Shown here piece after piece: positions 5,319 through 10,085 of a DNA stretch of 10,085 nucleotides. The notes beneath the pieces are model-generated. The model was not told where the DNA came from and ran no database searches. It was given only the letters and a program-made list of their open reading frames with translations. Positions within the stretch are counted from its first letter, which is position 1. Every line of letters begins with the position of its first letter. The translations under genes were made by a program, and so were the position numbers. The stretch is from Chamaesiphon sp. (GTDB lineage Bacteria; Cyanobacteriota; Cyanobacteriia; Cyanobacteriales; Chamaesiphonaceae). The DNA lies in NCBI GenBank assembly GCA_026785875.1, contig JAJAZF010000132.1, positions 1 to 10,085 on the forward strand, in the 5' to 3' direction.

Positions 5319-5339
5319 ATACCCCGATTCAGTAACGCC
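5090..5339. mobile_element. MITE-like element with terminal inverted repeats and internal tandem duplication
   Basis: The left end GGCGTTGCTGAAT (5091-5103) matches the reverse complement of the right end, GGCGTTACTGAAT (5339-5327). The similarity extends inward to about 23 bp (18 of 23 identical, through GTATGA). A 7-bp direct duplication, GCTAATC, flanks it. There is no transposase frame, so it would be non-autonomous, mobilised by a DDE-type transposase elsewhere. The inside consists of two tandem copies of a ~114-bp unit. Each has a long inverted pair TGTAGGGGT/ACCCCTACA (5131-5139 with 5187-5195; 5245-5253 with 5302-5310) and an inner GGGGTAA/TTACCCC stem. The second copy also carries a left-end sequence, so the element reads left end, left end, right end. 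It sits between two convergent genes and may act as a transcriptional roadblock. The transposon family is not assigned. Confidence 0.75.
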
Positions 5340-5346
5340 GCTAATC
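5340..5346. repeat. Right target-site duplication, overlapping the RND stop codon
   Basis: This is the exact copy of GCTAATC at 5083-5089. Bases 5341-5343 (CTA) are the TAG stop codon of the minus-strand RND gene, and 5344-5346 (ATC) are its last codon (Asp). The target duplication therefore retained an intact gene end. Confidence 0.65.
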
Positions 5347-8300
5347 TGATGACTTACGAGTGGACGCAACCAGAGATTTAGTGCGATCGACTAATTTGCC
5401 AATCCCCACTGGCTTGAAGATATCGTGGAGCAGCACATAAAGGCAAGGGATGATAAACAGCGTCAGCATGGTGGCTAGAGTCAAACCAGAGAAGACGACA
5501 ATCCCCAATGGTTGCAAGAATTCTGAGCCTTCGCCGATCCCTAGTGCGAGGGGAAATAGTCCGAGTACGGTGGTAACAGTAGTCATCAGAATCGGGCGGA
5601 GACGTTCGGGCGCGGCTGTGAGGATAGCTGTGAGTCGATCTAGTCCTTCTTCTTGGCGAATCTGGTTGGCGGTTTCCACCATGATGATCGCGTTATTGAC
5701 GACGATACCGACGAGCAAGACGGCACCGACGACGACAGTAATCCCGATCGCAGTTTGGGTGACATATAAGCCCAATAATCCCCCGACGAGTGCCAATGGG
5801 ACGGTCAAAATAATCACCAGGGGATCGATAATCGAGTTGTATTGGACTGCCATCACCACGAATACCAAAAAGGCTGCTAAACTGCCCAGAGATACCAGCG
5901 CACTTTGGAGTTCTTGATTGGTTTGTCCCGCATAGCTGGGTAATAGCGTCACCCCGTCGGGTAGATCCAGCGTCGAGACCACTTGCTGGACTTCGGTGAG
6001 GGCGGCACCCAGACTCGCTCCTTTGTTGAGGTTGCCAGCGATGATAAATACGGGGCGTTGGTTGATGCGTTGAATCTCACCTGGAGCCTGTCCCTCGGAA
6101 ATCGTCGCCACATCGCCCAATCGCACCAAGGAATTATTATTGACAAATAGCGGGAGTTGTGCTAATTGGGAAGGCTGCTTGAGTAATGATTGATTCAACT
6201 GGACGCGGACATCTACTAGTCGCTCGTTCCGCTGTAGCTGAGTCGGCACCGAACCTTCGATCGCGGTTTGAATCGTGTTCCCGATCGCTTGAGTGGTCAG
6301 ACCAAGGGCACTGGCACGTTCCCAATTGGGGCGAATTTGGATTTCAGGCTGGCGATCGTCAGCATCAGGACGGAAAGCAGATAATTTCACGCGATCGTCC
6401 AGTGCTGCCAATACTTGCCGCCCTGCTTGTCTGAGGACTTCAGCGTTTTGCCCCTGGAGGACGACATCGACTTCCGCCCCGCGTACTGGTGAATTATTTA
6501 AAATCAGACCGCGTACCGATCCGGCGGTCACTCGCACCCGAATTCCGGCTAAGTTGAGCCGATTTAGTTGCTTTGTGGTGCGTTCGGTGAATTCCTGCAC
6601 GTCGCTACCTGACTTGAGGGTGACACTACCCGTACTACGGGAGGGGTTGGAAGATACCGTGTTGCCAAACAACGAACCGCCAGCGGTGGTAAACACATAT
6701 TGGGTTTCTGGTTGTTTGAGCAGCACATCGTCCACTGCTGCCATCACGCGGCGATTGGTAGCTAGTGAGGTGCCAGCGGGAAATTGGACGAGGACATTTG
6801 CTTGTCCGGTACTGATGCGGGGGAGGATTTCTTGGGGAATCTGCCCCGCCATCAGGATGCCACTACCACCCAGGAGGACGAACGCTGTGACGACGACAAT
6901 CGCGGGATACCGGATCGCTGTGGCTAAGATCTTGCCATACGATCGCGTCCCACCTTCAAGCCGCTGGTTGAATGCCCGTAAGATCCACAGCCGATGTAAG
7001 CCACTCGATCGCTCGATCGCGAATAACCGCGCTGACAACATGGGGACGACAGTGAGGGCGACAATTAGCGATGCCGCCACTGCGAAGCAGATCGTCAGAA
7101 TTAGTTCGTTAAATAGTAAGGAAATGAAACCGCCAACCAGGATGAAAGGTAGTACCGAAACTAAGTTGGCAGCCGTAGAGGCAACGAGGGATGATTCTAC
7201 TTCCTGACTACTAGCAACGACCGCCGCGATCGCTTGGGTGGCATAATCGTGGGGATTAGCACCATTCTGGCTGCGATCTAGTTTGAGGGTTTCGATCCGT
7301 TTGCTGACATTTTCGAGAATTACCACCGAAGTATCGATCGCTTGTCCGACACTGATTGCCAATCCCCCCAAACTAAAAATATTGAGTGAGAAACCACTTA
7401 ACTTCATCACGATTGCGGCGGCTAAAGTACACAGCGGAATCGTCAGGGCGATAATAAATGTCTGCCGGAGGGAACCCAAAAAGATAAATACCGAAATCGC
7501 CGCCAACAGCGCACCAGATAGCCCAGAAGTAATCACATCTGCCAAAGAGTTGCGGATGAACACCGACTCATCTAACGTCGGCGTAATCGTCATATCCGCC
7601 GGAATCGCACCCGATCGTCTCAACTCCTCAATCCGCACTTTAACCGCCTCTACTACGGATACAGTATTAGCATCGGACTGTTTTTGGACGCTGATTTTGA
7701 CGGCTTTGTTACGGTTGAGACTGACGAGCACCCGCTCTTCTTCGGTACCATCGGTGACTTGGGCAAAATCCCGCAGATAGACTTGCTGCGCTGGAGTTGG
7801 TTGGGTAGTTGTAGTGGTGGTATTTGGAGTGGAGTCGATCCCAGTCGTGGTACTGGCGATCGCTTGTCCCCCACTGACAAACGCCAGATCGCGAATCTCA
7901 CTCGCATCTTGAAAGCGTCCCACGGCGCGGGTGAGGGGTTCGTTACTATCGCCGCGAATGCGTCCGCCCGAGACATCTTGATTGCGCTGGGTTAATTGCT
8001 CTAGAACAGTGGGTAAACCGATCCCCAGGGATTGGAGCCGATTGAGGTCGATATCGACGCGGACTTCTTCTTGCACGCCCCCAGAGACATCTGCTGAAGC
8101 CACCCCATCGACGGTACTCAGTTCGCGGGAGAGTTCTTCATCAGCAAAGATCCGTAAGTCTACATCCTGGAGCGAAGGCGCAGTCAGAGCCAGTTCATAG
8201 ACGGGGAGCTGGGACGGATCGAATTTAAATAGACGGGGTTCTTCGATCGATTCGGGTAACTGGTTGCGGTTGCGGTTGAAGGCAGCGGTAGTATCGTTAA

Positions 8301-8637
8301 GGGCTTGGTCGATATTACTCCCAGGATTGAAGTAGAGGTCGAGGTTGACTTGTCCTTCGCGGGTTTGGGAGTAGATTTGGACAACGCCATCGGTGGTAGC
8401 GAGTGCTTCTTCTAAGGGGCGGGTGATTTCGTCGATCGCGACTTCTGGAGAGATACCTGGGGCTTCAAGGCGAACGCCGATCCGAGGATAGGTAATTGAC
8501 GGGAGCAGATCGACGGGTAGTTGGGTGATGAAAAAGATACCCACGATGATGACGGTGAGGGTCAACATCAGGGTGCCGATATATTGGCGGATCGACAGGG
8601 TACTAAGGCTGAAGCCCGAGGAGGGAGGGTTTTGCAT
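5341..8637 (-). CDS. RND-family efflux permease (AcrB-like inner-membrane subunit)
   Basis: This 1098-residue inner-membrane pump component has the RND plan: TM1 at about 18-38; a first periplasmic loop with porter and docking subdomains (about 40-360); TM2-6 (about 366-538); TM7 (about 578-598); a second periplasmic loop (600-910); and TM8-12 (about 914-1068). Hallmarks are PVDLLPSITYPRIGV after TM1, ISVGQAIDTSVVILENVSK in TM4, and VGIVVNNAIIMVETANQIRQ in TM10. In TM4, D435 matches AcrB D407, but the neighbouring D408 position is T436. In TM10, N981 replaces AcrB K940. Residues about 262-283 are a Thr-rich insert (TTTGIDSTPNTTTTTTQPT) in the first periplasmic loop. It should export small molecules by proton antiport with the adaptor encoded just upstream and a TolC-type channel not in the window; the substrate is unknown. 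The start at 8637 leaves a normal cytoplasmic N-terminus, though no clear Shine-Dalgarno precedes it. Its stop lies in the MITE target duplication. Confidence 0.95.
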   Translation of the reverse strand: MQNPPSSGFSLSTLSIRQYIGTLMLTLTVIIVGIFFITQLPVDLLPSITYPRIGVRLEAPGISPEVAIDEITRPLEEALATTDGVVQIYSQTREGQVNLDLYFNPGSNIDQALNDTTAAFNRNRNQLPESIEEPRLFKFDPSQLPVYELALTAPSLQDVDLRIFADEELSRELSTVDGVASADVSGGVQEEVRVDIDLNRLQSLGIGLPTVLEQLTQRNQDVSGGRIRGDSNEPLTRAVGRFQDASEIRDLAFVSGGQAIASTTTGIDSTPNTTTTTTQPTPAQQVYLRDFAQVTDGTEEERVLVSLNRNKAVKISVQKQSDANTVSVVEAVKVRIEELRRSGAIPADMTITPTLDESVFIRNSLADVITSGLSGALLAAISVFIFLGSLRQTFIIALTIPLCTLAAAIVMKLSGFSLNIFSLGGLAISVGQAIDTSVVILENVSKRIETLKLDRSQNGANPHDYATQAIAAVVASSQEVESSLVASTAANLVSVLPFILVGGFISLLFNELILTICFAVAASLIVALTVVPMLSARLFAIERSSGLHRLWILRAFNQRLEGGTRSYGKILATAIRYPAIVVVTAFVLLGGSGILMAGQIPQEILPRISTGQANVLVQFPAGTSLATNRRVMAAVDDVLLKQPETQYVFTTAGGSLFGNTVSSNPSRSTGSVTLKSGSDVQEFTERTTKQLNRLNLAGIRVRVTAGSVRGLILNNSPVRGAEVDVVLQGQNAEVLRQAGRQVLAALDDRVKLSAFRPDADDRQPEIQIRPNWERASALGLTTQAIGNTIQTAIEGSVPTQLQRNERLVDVRVQLNQSLLKQPSQLAQLPLFVNNNSLVRLGDVATISEGQAPGEIQRINQRPVFIIAGNLNKGASLGAALTEVQQVVSTLDLPDGVTLLPSYAGQTNQELQSALVSLGSLAAFLVFVVMAVQYNSIIDPLVIILTVPLALVGGLLGLYVTQTAIGITVVVGAVLLVGIVVNNAIIMVETANQIRQEEGLDRLTAILTAAPERLRPILMTTVTTVLGLFPLALGIGEGSEFLQPLGIVVFSGLTLATMLTLFIIPCLYVLLHDIFKPVGIGKLVDRTKSLVASTRKSSD

Positions 8638-8732
8638 CGATTAGTATAGGGTGAGGAAATAGCTGTTTCGATGTTCCGGCTCCTTTCTAAAGAAGAGCCT
8701 ACGGCAGATGACTGACTTAGGCTGAGATGGTG

Positions 8733-8842
8733 TTACCCCCCCAACCCCCCTTATCAAGGGGAGGCTCTTCTTGCTCCCTCCCCTAGATCGGGGAATTTTC
8801 TTGCTCCCTCCCCTTGCTAAGGGGAGGGCTGGGGTGGGGTAA
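8733..8842. repeat. G/C-run hairpin repeat between adaptor and permease genes
   Basis: Outer arms TTACCCC (8733-8739) and GGGGTAA (8836-8842) are exact inverted copies. They enclose three small hairpins: CCCC-TTATCAA-GGGG (8747-8761), CCCC-TAGATC-GGGG (8780-8793) and CCCTCCCC-TTGCTAA-GGGGAGGG (8806-8828). The last two are each preceded by the direct repeat TTCTTGCTCCCTCCCCT (8768-8784 and 8798-8814, period 30). This resembles the CCCCTTGCTAAGGGG class of dispersed intergenic repeats often seen in cyanobacteria. It fills much of the 241-bp gap in what is otherwise an adaptor-permease operon, and could attenuate transcription or stabilise mRNA ends. Confidence 0.85.
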
Positions 8843-8878
8843 AAGACTACGCAACAACTCAAATAACCCACAAGAGCA

Positions 8879-10085
8879 TCACTTAGCCGACAAAATGCTC
8901 AATCGCACCGCTTCCCCATCTTTGAGCGGTCTACCAGCGCGGGAGACATAGCGTTCGCCAGGAGCCAGCCCCGAGAGAATTTGGACTTTGCCATCGAGTT
9001 GTTGACCTAGAGCTACAGATCGAGCCGTAACTTGTGACTGTTCGCCTTGGCGGACGACTACAAATAACGTCCCTTTAGTACGAGCTGGTGGGGCGATCGG
9101 ATTGGGATTGGCACTACTTGGTGTAGGTTTGGCATTGGCTCCGCCAGCGGGGGGCGGATTGTCTTGCAGAGCCGAGAGGGGAATGACGACTCGATCGACT
9201 GTCGGTTGCGTCAGGCTCACCCGTGCGAGTAAGCCGCTCCCAATTCTGCCAGTCGGATTGGGAATCGTCATTTCGACGGGTACTAGCCGCGAAGTGGGAT
9301 TAGCCGCAGGGGAAACCCGTGTCACCTTACCGACAAATTGCTGGTTGGGAAAAGCATCCAACCGCACCTTGGCAGCTCCACCCACTCGCACTTGTGCCAA
9401 ATCGAGTTCCGAAACTTGCACATTTACCTTGGCTTGACTAAAGTCGCCCAACCGGAGCAATTCATTGCCAACCTGGACGACGTTGCCCACTTCGGTCGAT
9501 CGCGTCAATACCACCCCAGACAGAGGTGATTTGAGTACTGCATACGATCGTCGCGCTTGCTGCTGGGCGAGTACTGCCTGTTGCGCCCCAATCCGACCGT
9601 TGGCGACAACGATCGCCTGTTGCTGGGAGCGCACCTTTTGTTGAGCCGATCTTAATACCTGCGCTGCTGTGTTTGCTAAGGTCCGCGATTGCTGTGATTG
9701 TTGGGCTGATACAGCTCCCGCTTTGGCAAGACCATCATTGCGATTTGCATCAAACTGAGCTTGTTGAAGTTCTAGCCGCGCCTGTTCTACCTGAATTCTG
9801 GCATCACTTACCTGCGTCTGAAGTTGACTGATTTCTGTGCGCCGCGATGCCAATTCGGCCTCAGCTTCGGCTGTCGTCGCACTCAACAGCGCATCATCGA
9901 TTTCTGCTAAAGTCTGACCCTGCTTGACGCGATCGCCCACATCCACATTTAATTTCTGGAGTTGACCCTCTGCCTGAGCGCGAATCGCCACCTCCTGCAA
10001 GGGTTGAGTCGTGCCTGTATATTCTCGAATCGATTGTAAGGGAGCGATGGTCGCGATCGCCACATCCACAGCCGCCGCCTGACTC
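8879..10085 (-). CDS. RND efflux periplasmic adaptor (HlyD/MFP family), 5' end outside window
   Basis: The frame is open to the right edge, and codons upstream of the in-window GTG at 10069 continue as SQAAAVDVAIAT. The signal peptide or lipobox and true start are therefore missing. Numbering from that Val as 1: lipoyl half-motif at about 25-58 (VAIRAQAEGQLQKLNVDVGD and GQTLAEID); Gln/Ala-rich coiled-coil hairpin at about 61-178; second lipoyl half at 180-208 (LKSPLSGVVLTRSTEVGN); beta-barrel at about 212-290; membrane-proximal domain at 291-396. That last domain is interrupted by a Pro/Ala/Asn-rich loop at 304-331. The protein joins the inner-membrane pump to an outer-membrane channel across the periplasm. 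It is transcribed ahead of the permease, separated by 241 bp holding a hairpin repeat. The stop is TGA at 8881-8879, after SILSAK. No regulator or outer-membrane factor gene is visible. Confidence 0.93.
   Translation of the reverse strand, partial: SQAAAVDVAIATIAPLQSIREYTGTTQPLQEVAIRAQAEGQLQKLNVDVGDRVKQGQTLAEIDDALLSATTAEAEAELASRRTEISQLQTQVSDARIQVEQARLELQQAQFDANRNDGLAKAGAVSAQQSQQSRTLANTAAQVLRSAQQKVRSQQQAIVVANGRIGAQQAVLAQQQARRSYAVLKSPLSGVVLTRSTEVGNVVQVGNELLRLGDFSQAKVNVQVSELDLAQVRVGGAAKVRLDAFPNQQFVGKVTRVSPAANPTSRLVPVEMTIPNPTGRIGSGLLARVSLTQPTVDRVVIPLSALQDNPPPAGGANAKPTPSSANPNPIAPPARTKGTLFVVVRQGEQSQVTARSVALGQQLDGKVQILSGLAPGERYVSRAGRPLKDGEAVRLSILSAK

Noticed and set aside
6293..7207. 304-codon open frame on the plus strand opposite the RND gene
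   Set aside because: It lies wholly antisense to a well-supported RND permease. Its translation is Arg/Ser/Thr-rich with no recognisable domain, as expected for a shadow frame in GC-skewed coding DNA.
8641..8871. 76-codon minus-strand open frame between adaptor and permease
   Set aside because: Its translation (LARGGSKK, PRSRGGSKKS) is the product of the dispersed G/C-run repeat read as protein, so it is not a gene.

Overview
The window looks like chromosomal DNA from a cyanobacterium. The evidence is base composition and repeats: GATCG-rich words throughout, and at least four full copies of the HIP1 octamer GCGATCGC (7226-7233, 7856-7863, 9929-9936, 10053-10060). There is also a heptamer tandem repeat of the STRR type and several palindromic intergenic repeats of kinds common in cyanobacteria. 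The gene content fits: a REC-GAF signalling protein, a two-helical-repeat DUF2267 protein, and an RND pump whose transmembrane residues follow a non-AcrB pattern. The genus cannot be fixed from the sequence alone.

Layout. At the left edge, on the minus strand, is the start of a receiver-first signalling protein that runs out of the window (about 1-509). A 607-bp spacer follows. Then come a short plus-strand lipoprotein gene made largely of 12-bp repeats (1117-1329), a spacer with a good intrinsic terminator and several inverted repeats, and a large clade-2 (KatE/HPII-type) catalase with a C-terminal DJ-1/PfpI-like domain (1844-4006). The catalase is closed by a 37-nt perfect palindromic terminator. 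Next is a hairpin-rich spacer built from two diverged ~116-bp units and ending in heptamer repeats. It leads into a DUF2267-family gene (4436-5041).

Convergent to these genes, on the minus strand, is a tripartite-efflux pair: a periplasmic adaptor (8879 to beyond 10085, transcribed first) and an RND permease (5341-8637). A G/C-run hairpin repeat sits in the 241-bp gap between them. The two convergent blocks meet at a MITE-like element (5090-5339). It has imperfect terminal inverted repeats, an internal ~114-bp tandem duplication, and a 7-bp target duplication that includes the stop codon of the RND gene.

Functionally, the catalase disposes of hydrogen peroxide in the cytoplasm, and the adaptor and permease would export small molecules with an outer-membrane channel encoded elsewhere. 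No single new multi-gene system is evident. The unusual material is in the spacers (the MITE-like element, the covarying hairpin duplication, catalase promoter dyads and a repeated leader motif) and in residue changes in the RND proton relay and the catalase crosslink site.
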